A program made the translations under genes and the position numbers. The notes beneath the pieces are model-generated. The model saw only the letters and a program-made list of their open reading frames with translations. It had not been told where the DNA came from and did not search any database. Below are positions 24,074 through 31,844 of a stretch of DNA of 56,437 nt, piece by piece. Origin of the DNA: JBDHUJ01 sp039809105 (GTDB lineage Bacteria > Patescibacteriota > Saccharimonadia > Saccharimonadales > UBA4665); assembly GCA_039809105.1 (NCBI GenBank), contig JBDHUJ010000004.1, forward strand, positions 1 through 56,437, in the 5' to 3' direction. How positions within the stretch are numbered: the stretch's first letter is position 1; each line of letters opens with the position of its first letter.

Positions 24074-24676
24074 GTGAAAGCCTATGAAGATTATTTTGCG
24101 CAGGGCCAGCCGGGCCTGCCGCTAGACCGGGCTATGCCGCCTGCACCCAACCGGACAAAGGATGCACAGCTGTCTATGACTTGGGCAGATTGGGATACCA
24201 TAGATTCGGCAGAACTTGCGACCGATGGCACCGGTGTCGTGCCGACGCCCAGCTATCTCATCGGTCCAAACAGCCTTCTACGCGGGATGAAAGACTACAT
24301 GCTCTCTATAGAGACTAGAGCGAAAGGTGAAGGAGGGAGAGGAGAATACTTTATCGAGGCGGAAAAGAGTGCTCTGGTAGGGGTTATCGGGTGCTTGGCG
24401 CTGCCACCTTATATCCGTCCATTTCTGTCAGTCGACCCAAACGCTACAAAGCCTGGGCTGCTTGTCTGTTACAAGAACGAGGCAACTGCGCCCGATGTTG
24501 CCGGTAAAGGGTCACTTTTGTATGACGACTTTCGGCTGGACAGCCGTGTTTGTATAGCTAGACCACGAGGTAAGAAGCAGGAACTGGAAGCGTACAGGTT
24601 TTCGGGTCGGATAGCCAGCATCGACCGGGTCAGCGAGCGCCCGAAATGGGTGCGAGCCTTGCTAGGTGCGCTCTAA
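24074..24676 (+). CDS. Conserved hypothetical protein
   Basis: I do not recognise this 200-aa soluble protein. It begins with GTG 24074, chosen from promoter spacing. Features: a Pro-rich N-terminus, a central ALVGVIGCLALPPYIRPFLS segment (about 104-123) that is hydrophobic but broken by Pro, and a basic C-terminus (ARPRGKKQE, RPKWVRALLG). No catalytic motif is evident. The downstream lipoprotein gene has its own promoter, so this is a single-gene unit. Confidence 0.55.
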   Translation: MKAYEDYFAQGQPGLPLDRAMPPAPNRTKDAQLSMTWADWDTIDSAELATDGTGVVPTPSYLIGPNSLLRGMKDYMLSIETRAKGEGGRGEYFIEAEKSALVGVIGCLALPPYIRPFLSVDPNATKPGLLVCYKNEATAPDVAGKGSLLYDDFRLDSRVCIARPRGKKQELEAYRFSGRIASIDRVSERPKWVRALLGAL

Positions 24677-24697
24677 ATTTATATTCACAAATTATAG

Positions 24698-24726
24698 TTG
24701 ACAAAAAAGCACAAGTATAATATAAT
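24698..24726 (+). promoter_or_regulatory. Consensus promoter TTGACA-17-TATAAT
   Basis: The only perfect consensus sigma-70 promoter seen in the window: TTGACA (24698-24703), 17-nt spacer, TATAAT (24721-24726). It is followed by a 46-nt leader with AGGAG (24756-24760), so the lipoprotein mRNA is leadered and expected to be abundant. Confidence 0.85.
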
Positions 24727-24772
24727 TGAATCTGTTAATAAAGCTTAAGGCTATTAGGAGCCTCTAGAATTC

Positions 24773-25564
24773 ATGAACAAATCACCAAAACACGAAAGAA
24801 AGACGTCTCTCCGTAATAAAGCTATTGCTGTTGTGGCTGCTGGTGCTGCACTAACTTTGGCCGGATGCACTACAGAATCTGCACCAGCCCCCTCTAGTCC
24901 AAAGGCGACTAGTTCTGCTGAAAATACTACCCCAATGCCTTCTGCGCCAACGGAGCGGTCTTCTAGTGTTGCTATTCCCACGCCAGTTGAAGCAACGAAA
25001 AGCCAGTACGACCTGAGCAGGGAATACACACAGAACGCTGAGCGTTCCGCTACTATTAGTGCTGCTGTTACGAAAGCTGGCGAGAGAATCGTTGCTGCGG
25101 CAGAATCGGGTGAACTCGGACGATTCGAGTTTTATAACTACGAGCAAGACACTTGGAATAGCGAAGGTTGGGGTTATTTGCAGCACAATCCTCAATATGG
25201 CGATTCTGGCGTGCAGGTATCCACACAGGTGTACAGGAGTGCTGATGGCACCTACGACCTTTCAAGGGGCATACGTGACGTGGAAATCAGTTTTGGCGGC
25301 ACCACCAATGAAAAGGACTTGCCGAGTGTGATGGTTATGCTCCCGCCCGAGAGGTACGACCAGGCTTGGGAGACAAGCTCATTCAAGTACTATGGAGCTG
25401 ATGGTCCCAAAGATGAGCGAGGCATTCCTGACTACCGGTACGCGCATGGCAGTGTACAGGTACAATTGGACGAAGTATCAGTAGACACGCTCAAAGCTGA
25501 AGACCAGCAGGTCTTGACTGACTTGCAGGCAGGTATGGACGAAACATTCGGAGCTGGTTGGTAG
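24773..25564 (+). CDS. Predicted lipoprotein of unknown function
   Basis: A 263-aa exported lipoprotein: basic N-terminus (KSPKHERKTSLRNK), hydrophobic helix (AIAVVAAGAALT) and lipobox LAGC (Cys about residue 32), followed by a Ser/Thr/Pro-rich linker typical of surface lipoproteins (about 33-75). The remaining mature domain has no motif I recognise. Driven by a perfect consensus promoter with AGGAG 12 nt before ATG and ended by a strong terminator, so it is probably one of the most highly expressed genes here. A role at the cell-host interface is possible but not shown. Confidence 0.8.
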   Translation: MNKSPKHERKTSLRNKAIAVVAAGAALTLAGCTTESAPAPSSPKATSSAENTTPMPSAPTERSSSVAIPTPVEATKSQYDLSREYTQNAERSATISAAVTKAGERIVAAAESGELGRFEFYNYEQDTWNSEGWGYLQHNPQYGDSGVQVSTQVYRSADGTYDLSRGIRDVEISFGGTTNEKDLPSVMVMLPPERYDQAWETSSFKYYGADGPKDERGIPDYRYAHGSVQVQLDEVSVDTLKAEDQQVLTDLQAGMDETFGAGW

Positions 25565-25587
25565 GCTAGCTAAGCGTATAAAAGGAA

Positions 25588-25616
25588 AGAGGTCTGATAG
25601 CCAGGCCTCTTTTTTA
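25588..25616 (+). terminator. Intrinsic terminator after the lipoprotein gene
   Basis: AGAGGTC (25588-25594) pairs with GGCCTCT (25604-25610, one G-U), followed by a T-run to 25615. Confidence 0.85.
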
Positions 25617-25634
25617 CGTTATAATGCAGTAGAT

Positions 25635-26690
25635 ATGGCGGAGAAATCTTTTTGGCGGCGGAACTGGAAGCTGGTGGTCAACATCGTGACCATCGTGGCG
25701 CTGGTGGGGGTGGTGTGGGCCATCCGCGACCAGATAGCCCAGACGCTGCGTGACCTAGAGCGGGTGAATGCCTGGGCGCTGCTGCTGATGCTGCCGGTGC
25801 AGTTCCTGAACTACGACGCGCAGACGCGGTTGTACCGCGGGCTGTTCAGTGCTGTTGGTAACAAGCTAAAGTATTGGTTTTTGTTCCGGACAAGCTTGGA
25901 GCTGAATTTTGTGAACCACGTGTTCCCGAGCGGTGGCGTAACCGGCGTATCGTACTTTGGGCTGCGGATGCGTGATGGCGAGATTACGGCGGCTAAAGCT
26001 ACGGTGGTGCAGCTGCTGAAGGTCGTGATGCTAGTGCTGTCATTCGAAATTTTAATCGTGCTGGGCGTGTTGCTACTGGCCATAGAAGGGCACATGAACA
26101 GCGTTATCTTGCTGCTGGCGGGGAGTCTGACGACAGCGCTGGTCATCGGTACAGCCGGCTTTGCCTACATAATCGGCAGCAAAAAACGCATCGCCGGATT
26201 TTTTACGGCAGTAACGCGCGGGCTGAACAAATTCCTGCAGTGGGTGCGGCCAGGGCATCATCCGGAAAGCATCAACACGACCAAGGTGCAGGGCCTGTTC
26301 GAAGACCTGCACGAAAACTACATGCTGTTCCGCAAGGACTGGCGGGTGCTGCGACGGCCGTTTTTCTGGGCGCTGATGGCGAATTTCTGGGAAGTGATGA
26401 CGGTGTACGTGGTGTATATAGCCTTTGGCGACGCCGTGAACTTCGGGTCGGTGATTCTGGCATATGCGGTGGCGAACTTCGCCGGGCTGGTGAGCGTGCT
26501 GCCGGGTGGCGTGGGCGTGTACGAATTCCTGATGACGCTGACGCTGAGCGCGACGGGCGTGCCGAGGTCGCTTTCCATACCGGTGACTATAATGTACCGG
26601 GTGCTGAGTACGGTGGTGCAGGTGCCGCCGGGGTACTACTTTTACCATAAAACCATTCAGGCCGCCAAAGAACCCACCCCGGAGGGGTAG
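25635..26690 (+). CDS. Lysylphosphatidylglycerol-synthase-type membrane protein (flippase-like, UPF0104)
   Basis: A 351-aa polytopic membrane protein with about eight helices. The family landmarks are present: VFPSGGVTGVSYF (about residues 97-109) and the C-terminal LVSVLPGGVGVYEFLMT (about 290-306). The soluble MprF synthase domain is absent, so this is the transmembrane flippase-like part found in AglD/YbhN proteins, linked to lipid or polyprenyl-glycan translocation. TATAAT at 25620-25625 ends 9 nt before ATG 25635 and overlaps the end of the preceding terminator, indicating a leaderless transcript. Confidence 0.82.
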   Translation: MAEKSFWRRNWKLVVNIVTIVALVGVVWAIRDQIAQTLRDLERVNAWALLLMLPVQFLNYDAQTRLYRGLFSAVGNKLKYWFLFRTSLELNFVNHVFPSGGVTGVSYFGLRMRDGEITAAKATVVQLLKVVMLVLSFEILIVLGVLLLAIEGHMNSVILLLAGSLTTALVIGTAGFAYIIGSKKRIAGFFTAVTRGLNKFLQWVRPGHHPESINTTKVQGLFEDLHENYMLFRKDWRVLRRPFFWALMANFWEVMTVYVVYIAFGDAVNFGSVILAYAVANFAGLVSVLPGGVGVYEFLMTLTLSATGVPRSLSIPVTIMYRVLSTVVQVPPGYYFYHKTIQAAKEPTPEG

Positions 26691-26705
26691 GGAATTTTCA
26701 AGGCG

Positions 26706-26912
26706 CAATTTTCAATTTTCATTCAATTTCCAAGGCATTAATTTCCAAAATCCAAACCGACTCTCTTTTCTGTCATGCTGAACTTGTTTCAGCATCCATA
26801 CGTTCATACTAAACGTCCGTGCTACCGCATGGATCCTGAAACAAGTTCAGGATGACACTGGAGGCGTTTGGGTCATTGGGCCATTGAAAATTGAATGAAA
26901 ATTGCAAAATTG
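26706..26912. repeat. Nested inverted repeat between the flippase-like gene and xseA
   Basis: The outer arms 26706-26727 and 26890-26912 (CAATTTTCAATTTTCATTCA type) pair with a single 1-nt bulge. Inside, 26772-26799 and 26829-26856 are each a hairpin (GCTGAAC...GTTTCAGC and CCTGAAA...TTCAGG) and are also reverse complements of each other except for paired changes that preserve both hairpins. The design matches 13855-14108. The 246-nt gap contains no gene. Confidence 0.75.
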
Positions 26913-26936
26913 GGAATTGAAAATTAAAGTAGAGGG

Positions 26937-28073
26937 ATGACAGAAGAGTTGGTTTTTGGGGTTAGCGATTTCGTAGCGTATCTGAACCAGACGCTCGAGA
27001 TTGCGTACCCGTACGTGACGGTCGAGGGCGAGCTGAGCAACTTCCGGGTCAGTAAAAACCGGTGGGTGTACTTTGACCTGAAGGACGAAGACGCGACGCT
27101 GCGGTGCTTCGGCACGGTGTATATGCTGCCGGGACCGTTGGAAGACGGTATGGTGGTGCGCGTGGCGGGGAATCCGCGTTTGCACCCGCAGTACAACTTC
27201 AGCCTGAATGTGCAGAATATGATGCCGGTGGGCGAGGGCGCTATACGCAAAGTGGCCGACCTGCTGGCGGCCAAGCTGCAAGCGGAAGGGTTGTTCGACG
27301 CCGAGCGCAAGCGTGTGTTGCCGTATCCACCGAAACGCATCGCGCTGGTGACAGCTGGGAGTTCGGCGGCCTACGCCGACTTTATGAAGATTTTGGGTGC
27401 GCGGTGGCAGGGTGTGACCATCGACCACTACGATGTGCTGGTGCAGGGCGAGCAGGCGCCGGGGCAGATAGTGCAGGCTATAACGGCGGTGAATGCGTTG
27501 CCAGAGCCGCCGGAAGTACTGGTACTGATTCGTGGCGGCGGAAGTGCCGAAGACCTGGCGGCGTTTAGCACCGAAGCAGTGTGCCGGGCGGTGGCGACGA
27601 GCCGGGTGCCGACACTGGTGGCTATCGGCCACGAAGTAGATGTGTGCTTGGCCGAACTGGCGGCCGACCAGCGGGCGAGTACGCCGAGTAACGCCGCCGA
27701 ACTGCTGGTGCCAGACAAGCAATACGCTCTGCAAGTGCTTGCCGACCAGCGTGTCGTGCTGGGCCGTTCGCTGCAGCAGCTGGTGCAGCGACAAAAAGAT
27801 GAAGTGCGCGAAATGCGGATGCAGTTGAGTGTGGCGCTCGAGTATGTGTACCAACGCTCGCTAGAGCGGCTGCTGCTGGCGCGGCAGCTGCTGGAAGCGT
27901 ACAATCCGGAAACAGCGCTGCAGCGCGGGTATGCGCTGGTGCGTGAAGGTGGTACGCTGGTGACATCGGTTGAACAACTGCGGCTTGGGAGCCAGGTGAC
28001 GCTGCAACTGCAGGGCGGTACGGCGCAGGCGACGGTGAACGAAGTGAACAAGAAGGGAGCGAACTATGCCTAA
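26937..28073 (+). CDS. xseA: Exodeoxyribonuclease VII large subunit
   Basis: Catalytic subunit of the ATP-independent single-strand DNA exonuclease involved in repair. An N-terminal OB fold (about 1-100, YVTVEGELSNFRVSKNRWVY) is followed by the XseA catalytic region (KRIALVTAGSSAAYADF near 133, LIRGGGSAEDL near 200, AIGHEVDVCLAELAAD near 225) and a C-terminal helical part that binds XseB, ending LQRGYALVREGG. At 378 aa it is slightly short for the family. It overlaps xseB by 8 nt. Confidence 0.93.
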   Translation: MTEELVFGVSDFVAYLNQTLEIAYPYVTVEGELSNFRVSKNRWVYFDLKDEDATLRCFGTVYMLPGPLEDGMVVRVAGNPRLHPQYNFSLNVQNMMPVGEGAIRKVADLLAAKLQAEGLFDAERKRVLPYPPKRIALVTAGSSAAYADFMKILGARWQGVTIDHYDVLVQGEQAPGQIVQAITAVNALPEPPEVLVLIRGGGSAEDLAAFSTEAVCRAVATSRVPTLVAIGHEVDVCLAELAADQRASTPSNAAELLVPDKQYALQVLADQRVVLGRSLQQLVQRQKDEVREMRMQLSVALEYVYQRSLERLLLARQLLEAYNPETALQRGYALVREGGTLVTSVEQLRLGSQVTLQLQGGTAQATVNEVNKKGANYA

Positions 28074-28269
28074 ACTAGCTAAAGATAATTTTGATTACGC
28101 CGAAAAATCCGGCGAACTAGAAGCCATACTGCAGCGGCTGCAGGGTGGCGACATACAGCTCGACGAAGCTACTAAGCTGTACGAGCAGGGTGTCAAACTG
28201 GCCGACGAAATAGAAGCGTACCTGAAGCAGGCCGAAAACACCGTGCGCAAGCATACGGCAAGCGAATGA
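28066..28269 (+). CDS. xseB: Exodeoxyribonuclease VII small subunit
   Basis: A 67-aa coiled-coil subunit that decorates XseA. The family pattern (ELEAILQRLQGGDIQLDEA, about residues 17-35, then YEQGVKLADEIEAYL) is clear. Its start lies within the xseA end and its TGA stop overlaps the ATG of the next gene, so three genes form one translationally coupled operon. Confidence 0.93.
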   Translation: MPKLAKDNFDYAEKSGELEAILQRLQGGDIQLDEATKLYEQGVKLADEIEAYLKQAENTVRKHTASE

Positions 28270-28742
28270 TTTGGTTGTTTGCGGTCGCTGGCATCGTCAT
28301 TTTGGCGTTCGGTGTGGTTATTTTCTTTGGAGCGCCGTATTTGCCGACGCTGAAGCCGCAGGCGCAGGCCGCTTTGGAACTTTTAGACTTGCGGCCGGGT
28401 CAGACGCTGCTGGAACTGGGCAGCGGTGACGGCACCGTTATGCTGGCTGCGGCCAAGGCTGGGCTGAACGTGGTGGGTATAGAGCTGAACCCGTTTCTGT
28501 GTGTGGTGGCGTGGCTGCGGACGCGCAACTATCGCAAACAGGTGCGGATAATCTGGGGGGATTTCTGGCGGGTGCAGTGGCCGGATTGCGACGGCGTATT
28601 TACGTTTTTGCTGGACCGGTTCATGCCCAAACTTGACAAGCGGATGCAGGAAGTCAAAAAGCCGCTCGTCAGTTTTGCGTTCAAAATCCCCGGTCGCAAA
28701 CCTACTGCCGAAAAATCCGGTGTGTTTTTGTACAATTTTTGA
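28266..28742 (+). CDS. Membrane-anchored class I SAM-dependent methyltransferase
   Basis: A 158-aa protein with an N-terminal membrane helix (WLFAVAGIVILAFGVVIFFG, residues 3-22) followed by a compact SAM domain: LRPGQTLLELGSGDGTVM (motif I, about 42-59), VVGIELNPF (motif II acidic loop), and IIWGDFW. The C-terminal half is shorter than usual methyltransferases. Substrate unknown. Overlap of 4 nt with xseB indicates co-transcription. Confidence 0.75.
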   Translation: MIWLFAVAGIVILAFGVVIFFGAPYLPTLKPQAQAALELLDLRPGQTLLELGSGDGTVMLAAAKAGLNVVGIELNPFLCVVAWLRTRNYRKQVRIIWGDFWRVQWPDCDGVFTFLLDRFMPKLDKRMQEVKKPLVSFAFKIPGRKPTAEKSGVFLYNF

Positions 28743-28759
28743 GAGAAAAACACACGGGA

Positions 28760-28980
28760 AACTAAGTGGCTCTGCCACTAGTTCTTTGGCCTATCCGGCC
28801 GTAACCGTTCCATCCTTCAAGGAAACCCGCGGGTTTCCTTACGCGACAGGTGGCCTTAAGGCGGCCAGCCTTCGCTATCCTTCCGGACTGCAGACCACCG
28901 TGCTATGAGAGGCGAGCTATTCGCTCGCCGCGACGCTTTTGGTCGGTGGTGGCTTCTGAGCTCTTCTAGGGATTGTCGTG
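28760..28980. other. Gene-free region rich in hairpins
   Basis: The 285-nt gap 28743-29027 contains a dense series of hairpins: GTGGCTCTGCCAC (from 28767), GGCC-TATC-CGGCC, AAGGAAACCC-GC-GGGTTTCCTT (28819-28840, 10 bp), GGCCTTAAGGCGGCC, and GGCGAGC-TATT-CGCTCGCC (28913-28930). It does not match tRNA, RNase P, SRP or tmRNA cores that I know. It may be an unrecognised structured RNA or a repeat element. A promoter for the next gene lies at its 3' side. Confidence 0.5.
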
Positions 28981-28989
28981 GGGCGTGCA

Positions 28990-29018
28990 TTGAAAATTGC
29001 GGCCTCTTCGGTTACCAT
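28990..29018 (+). promoter_or_regulatory. Promoter TTGAAA-17-TACCAT, leaderless arrangement
   Basis: TTGAAA (28990-28995) and TACCAT (29013-29018) with 17-nt spacer; 9 nt to ATG 29028. Confidence 0.6.
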
Positions 29019-29027
29019 AAGAGCAAT

Positions 29028-29699
29028 ATGAAACTACAGTCGAACGAGCGGGGCGAACTGAATATCCTGCTTGTCCCCGTTATCTTGCTAGGCGTGCTGT
29101 TCGTGGCGGCCGCGTCTTTCGGCGTCTGGGCTTACACGAGCCGTCAAGACTACAAGAATAACAGCGACCAGAAATCCGCCGCCGCGGTGGAGGCCAACAA
29201 AAAAGTCGTGCAGGCCGAAGATGCAAAGACGTACGCCGAAGCCGCCAAGCAGCCGCTTAAGACATATATCGGCGCCGAAGCGTATGGCAGCCTGAAGCTG
29301 ACCTACCCGAAGACGTGGAGCGGCTATGTGGTTGCTTCGGACAGCGGGGGCGGTACGCCGCTGGACGCATACTTTAACCCCGATGTCGTGCCGAACATCA
29401 GCGGACGTGACTCGACGTTTGCGCTCCGGGTGCAGATTTTGTCACAGAGTTATGCCGATGCGTTGAACTCGTACTCGACCTATATACGGCAGGGCAAGGC
29501 GACGGCCACTCCGTACAAGCTCCCGAAGGTGCCGAGTGTCGTCGGTACGCGCATAGAAGGGCAGCTGACTTACAATAAACAGGGCAGCGTGGTTGTGCTC
29601 CCGGTCCGCGACAAAACCATGAAGCTGTGGATAGAGTCAGGGACCTACAAAGCAGATTTTGACAACAATATTTTGCCGAATACTAGCTTTTCGCCCTGA
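29028..29699 (+). CDS. Membrane-anchored extracytoplasmic protein of unknown function
   Basis: A 223-aa protein with a single N-terminal membrane helix (ILLVPVILLGVLFVAAASFG, about residues 13-32), an alanine/lysine-rich helical linker and a C-terminal globular domain outside the cell (YGSLKLTYPKTWSGYVV onward) whose start resembles PsbP-like or lipoprotein ligand domains only vaguely. I do not recognise it further. ATG 29028 is supported by promoter spacing and lacks a Shine-Dalgarno. Confidence 0.6.
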   Translation: MKLQSNERGELNILLVPVILLGVLFVAAASFGVWAYTSRQDYKNNSDQKSAAAVEANKKVVQAEDAKTYAEAAKQPLKTYIGAEAYGSLKLTYPKTWSGYVVASDSGGGTPLDAYFNPDVVPNISGRDSTFALRVQILSQSYADALNSYSTYIRQGKATATPYKLPKVPSVVGTRIEGQLTYNKQGSVVVLPVRDKTMKLWIESGTYKADFDNNILPNTSFSP

Positions 29700-29720
29700 A
29701 CCAGCGGCACTTCCCGCACC

Positions 29721-29784
29721 GTCATCTTGAGCGAAGTCGAAAGATCTTCCCATGGGAGGATTTCTCCACTTCGGTCGAAATGAC
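29721..29784. repeat. Dispersed GTCATCTTGAGCG...CGAAATGAC inverted repeat
   Basis: GTCATCTTGAGCGAAGTCGAA (29721 on) opposes ACTTCGGTCGAAATGAC (to 29784), with inner AAAGATCTTCCCATGGGAGGATTT pairing. It is related to 20887-20988 and lies after a stop codon. Confidence 0.65.
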
Positions 29785-29889
29785 GGGAGGGTCGAAGTGC
29801 AGGTGGGTCAGTATTTTTCACCATAGCCTGTCTGCCGTTTGCATTGTATAATTCTGTTATACATTGAGGGATAAGGGGCGATTGCAGAC

Positions 29890-30618
29890 GTGCCACGGCA
29901 AACCGACACAGCAAAACAACTACGTGAAGATGAACGCTTGCTGCTGGGCGTGGTCGAACAGTTTACGCGGCCGTTGTTGCAACTGAGCTATATAGCCGAG
30001 CTTGCGCAAAAAAATCCGGCCGAAGCCGCCGAGCAGTGGGACGCGGTACGCTTGCTTTCCAGCGGTTCGCTGCAGCTGGCCGAAAGCTATGCGCTGAACC
30101 TGCGGTTGCGCGGTAAACTGACGTTGCTCGAGCTTGAGCCGGTAGCGGTTTCGTCGCTGTTGTACGACACCGCCCAGGCTTTGGAACCGTACGCCAAGCA
30201 GCGCGGGGTTGTGCTGGAGTTGGACACCGGTCCGCGGACCGCGCCGATTGTCTGCGACCGCACGGTGCTGCAGGCAGCGCTGACCAGTTTGGGCCAGGTC
30301 TTTATAGAGAGCAGCAGCCAGCAAGAAGAAGCTTCGCCGGTGCGGCTCAGCGCCCACCGGAGCCGCTACGGCATGGTCACCGGGTTGTACAGCGACGCGG
30401 CCGTACCGCTCGGTGCCGAGAGTTTGCGCCAGGCTCAGCAACTACAAGGCAAAGCCCGGCAGCCGTTGCAGCGACTGGTAAGTGGCCCGGCAGCGGGTGT
30501 ATTTGTGGCCGATGCTTTGCTACGCAACCTAGCGTCGCGGTTGCATGTGGCGCGCTACCACAAACTAACCGGTCTGGCAGCCACGCTGACGCCGAGCGCA
30601 CAGCTGCAGCTGATTTAG
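29890..30618 (+). CDS. Degenerate histidine-kinase-like protein
   Basis: A 242-aa soluble protein beginning at GTG 29890. The segment LLLGVVEQFTRPLLQLSYIA (about residues 17-36) aligns with the HisKA helix around the phosphoacceptor (usual SHELRTPLT) but has Phe-Thr in place of His-Glu. The following region (VSSLLYDTAQALEPYAKQRG, VCDRTVLQAALTSLG) matches the N-box region of HATPase domains, with Asn not preserved, and the ATP-lid glycines are weak. It is thus probably a pseudokinase that binds a partner instead of phosphorylating it. It is 1 nt upstream of a receiver that lacks the acceptor Asp. Confidence 0.6.
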   Translation: MPRQTDTAKQLREDERLLLGVVEQFTRPLLQLSYIAELAQKNPAEAAEQWDAVRLLSSGSLQLAESYALNLRLRGKLTLLELEPVAVSSLLYDTAQALEPYAKQRGVVLELDTGPRTAPIVCDRTVLQAALTSLGQVFIESSSQQEEASPVRLSAHRSRYGMVTGLYSDAAVPLGAESLRQAQQLQGKARQPLQRLVSGPAAGVFVADALLRNLASRLHVARYHKLTGLAATLTPSAQLQLI

Positions 30619-30619
30619 C

Positions 30620-31003
30620 ATGCACATACTCCTCGTAGAACCAGATACATTGCTCGCGGACACCTACGGTCAGGCATTTGAAGCTGCCGGGCATACTGTG
30701 GCGGCGGTTTGTTCGGCGCAAATGGCGGTGCACACTGCTGACGAACGGCAGCCCGATGTCGTGGTGCTGGAGCTGCAACTACCTAGGCACAACGGCGTAG
30801 AGTTTCTGTACGAATTCCGCAGCTATCCAGAATGGCTCGAAGTGCCGGTCATAATCCACAGCTTTACGCCGCCGAGCGAATACGCCAGCGCCGCAACGCT
30901 CGAACGCGAACTGGGTGTGCGTCGGTGCTTATACAAGCCGGAAACCTCGCTGGCAGATTTGTGCGCGGCAGTGGCCATGGTACAACCGGTCGCTCGGCTA
31001 TGA
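30620..31003 (+). CDS. Receiver-domain protein lacking the phosphoacceptor Asp
   Basis: A 127-aa CheY-like protein. The first acidic pocket is LLVEPDTLLAD, and the Lys (YKPETSL) is kept, but the phosphoacceptor strand reads VVVLELQLPRHNGVEF with Glu at about residue 52 where Asp is required. Glu can mimic the phosphorylated state, so constitutive activity is possible. Together with the degenerate kinase 1 nt upstream it forms a non-phosphorylating pair. The stop overlaps the recO ATG (ATGA). Confidence 0.7.
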   Translation: MHILLVEPDTLLADTYGQAFEAAGHTVAAVCSAQMAVHTADERQPDVVVLELQLPRHNGVEFLYEFRSYPEWLEVPVIIHSFTPPSEYASAATLERELGVRRCLYKPETSLADLCAAVAMVQPVARL

Positions 31004-31686
31004 ACCAGATAGTTACCCACGGGATTATTTTGGCGCGGACAGACTACGGCGAGGCCGACCGCATAATCACCATGCTAACGCCCGATTACGGCAAGCTACG
31101 GCTCATGGCCAAGGGCGTGCGTCGGCTAAAGAGCAAATTGGCGGGCGGTATAGAGCTGTTTTCCACCAGCGAAATCACGTACTTACCGGGCAGGGGAGAA
31201 ATCGGCACGCTGGTTTCGACGCGGCTGCAGCGCCATTACGCACACATCGTGACTGATGTGAACCGGACTATGCTGGGCTACGAACTCATAAAGCACCTGA
31301 ACAAATCGACCGAAGACCAGTGCGAGCCGGAGTACTACGACTTGCTAGAGCAGACGTTCGATGCGCTGGACGACGCGGCCATAGATGCAGAACTCATTCG
31401 TCTGTGGTTCGATGCACAGCTGCTGCGGCTGGGCGGCCATACGCCGAACTTGCAGACCGAAGCGGACGGTACGAAGCTGCAGGCCGACGGCGAATACGAA
31501 TTCAGCTTCGATGACAGCGCATTCTTTTCACGCCCCGGCGCAACCTTTCACGCCGCCGACATAAAGTTCCTGCGCCTTGTCTTCAGTGGCAATACCCCGC
31601 AGACACTCCAAAAGGTCGGCGGGCTTACCGGCTTACTCGAGCACACCCGTCAGCTCGTGAGTATCTTGGCACAGCAGAACCGGTAG
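31000..31686 (+). CDS. recO: DNA repair protein RecO
   Basis: Recombination mediator that helps RecA load on gapped DNA, 228 aa. The N-terminal OB fold is typical (GIILARTDYGEADRIITMLT, about residues 7-26, then GKLRLMAKGVRRLKSKL), followed by the helical domain. The Cys4 zinc site found in many RecO proteins is missing (a single Cys). The start ATG overlaps the receiver stop by 4 nt, so translation is coupled. Confidence 0.85.
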   Translation: MNQIVTHGIILARTDYGEADRIITMLTPDYGKLRLMAKGVRRLKSKLAGGIELFSTSEITYLPGRGEIGTLVSTRLQRHYAHIVTDVNRTMLGYELIKHLNKSTEDQCEPEYYDLLEQTFDALDDAAIDAELIRLWFDAQLLRLGGHTPNLQTEADGTKLQADGEYEFSFDDSAFFSRPGATFHAADIKFLRLVFSGNTPQTLQKVGGLTGLLEHTRQLVSILAQQNR

Positions 31687-31723
31687 CTTGCTGGCGGCAG
31701 CTTCTTCTAGCCAGGGGTAGATG

Positions 31724-31732
31724 TGCTATAAT
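31724..31732 (+). promoter_or_regulatory. Extended -10 (TGC-TATAAT) for the glyS leader ORF
   Basis: TGC-TATAAT ends exactly 7 nt before the ATG of a 19-codon ORF at 31740, the spacing seen at ftsE, ctpA and serS. Confidence 0.7.
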
Positions 31733-31739
31733 GCGGCGT

Positions 31740-31799
31740 ATGAAAGCGTGTAGCTTTACTGGTTTTGGTAGTGTTCGCGGTACTGGCGTAAGCCTGTAA
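31740..31799 (+). CDS. Glycine-rich leader peptide upstream of glyS
   Basis: A 19-aa ORF (MKACSFTGFGSVRGTGVSL) between recO and glyS. Four of 19 codons are Gly (residues 8, 10, 14, 16; all GGT or GGC), and the next gene makes glycyl-tRNA synthetase. The ATG stands 7 nt from a consensus -10, matching the local leaderless start rule. Codons 7-10 (31758-31769) can pair with 31811-31822 just before the glyS ribosome-binding site. This suggests that ribosome stalling at Gly codons controls glyS, as in attenuation of amino-acid operons. The peptide itself probably has no function. Confidence 0.6.
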   Translation: MKACSFTGFGSVRGTGVSL

Positions 31800-31822
31800 T
31801 ATCTTTTCGCACCAAAACTAGT
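31758..31822 (+). promoter_or_regulatory. Candidate attenuator stem in the glyS leader
   Basis: ACTGGTTTTGGT (31758-31769, Thr-Gly-Phe-Gly codons of the leader) is complementary over 12 positions, with one G-U pair, to ACCAAAACTAGT (31811-31822). A ribosome stalled on the leader Gly codons would cover the left strand. The right strand ends 9 nt before AGAGGA (31832-31837). No T-tract follows, so control may be on translation or through alternative pairing. Confidence 0.45.
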
Positions 31823-31844
31823 AACCGTTACAGAGGAAAATCTT

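Noticed and set aside
28743..29027. RNase P, tmRNA or tRNA gene
   Set aside because: No RNase P core sequences, tmRNA ends, CCA-type acceptor or T-loop GTTCRA were found in either orientation.
30832..30999. Upstream extension of RecO
   Set aside because: The extension overlaps the receiver gene out of frame and is Arg-rich; the ATGA overlap start at 31000 gives the normal RecO N-terminus.
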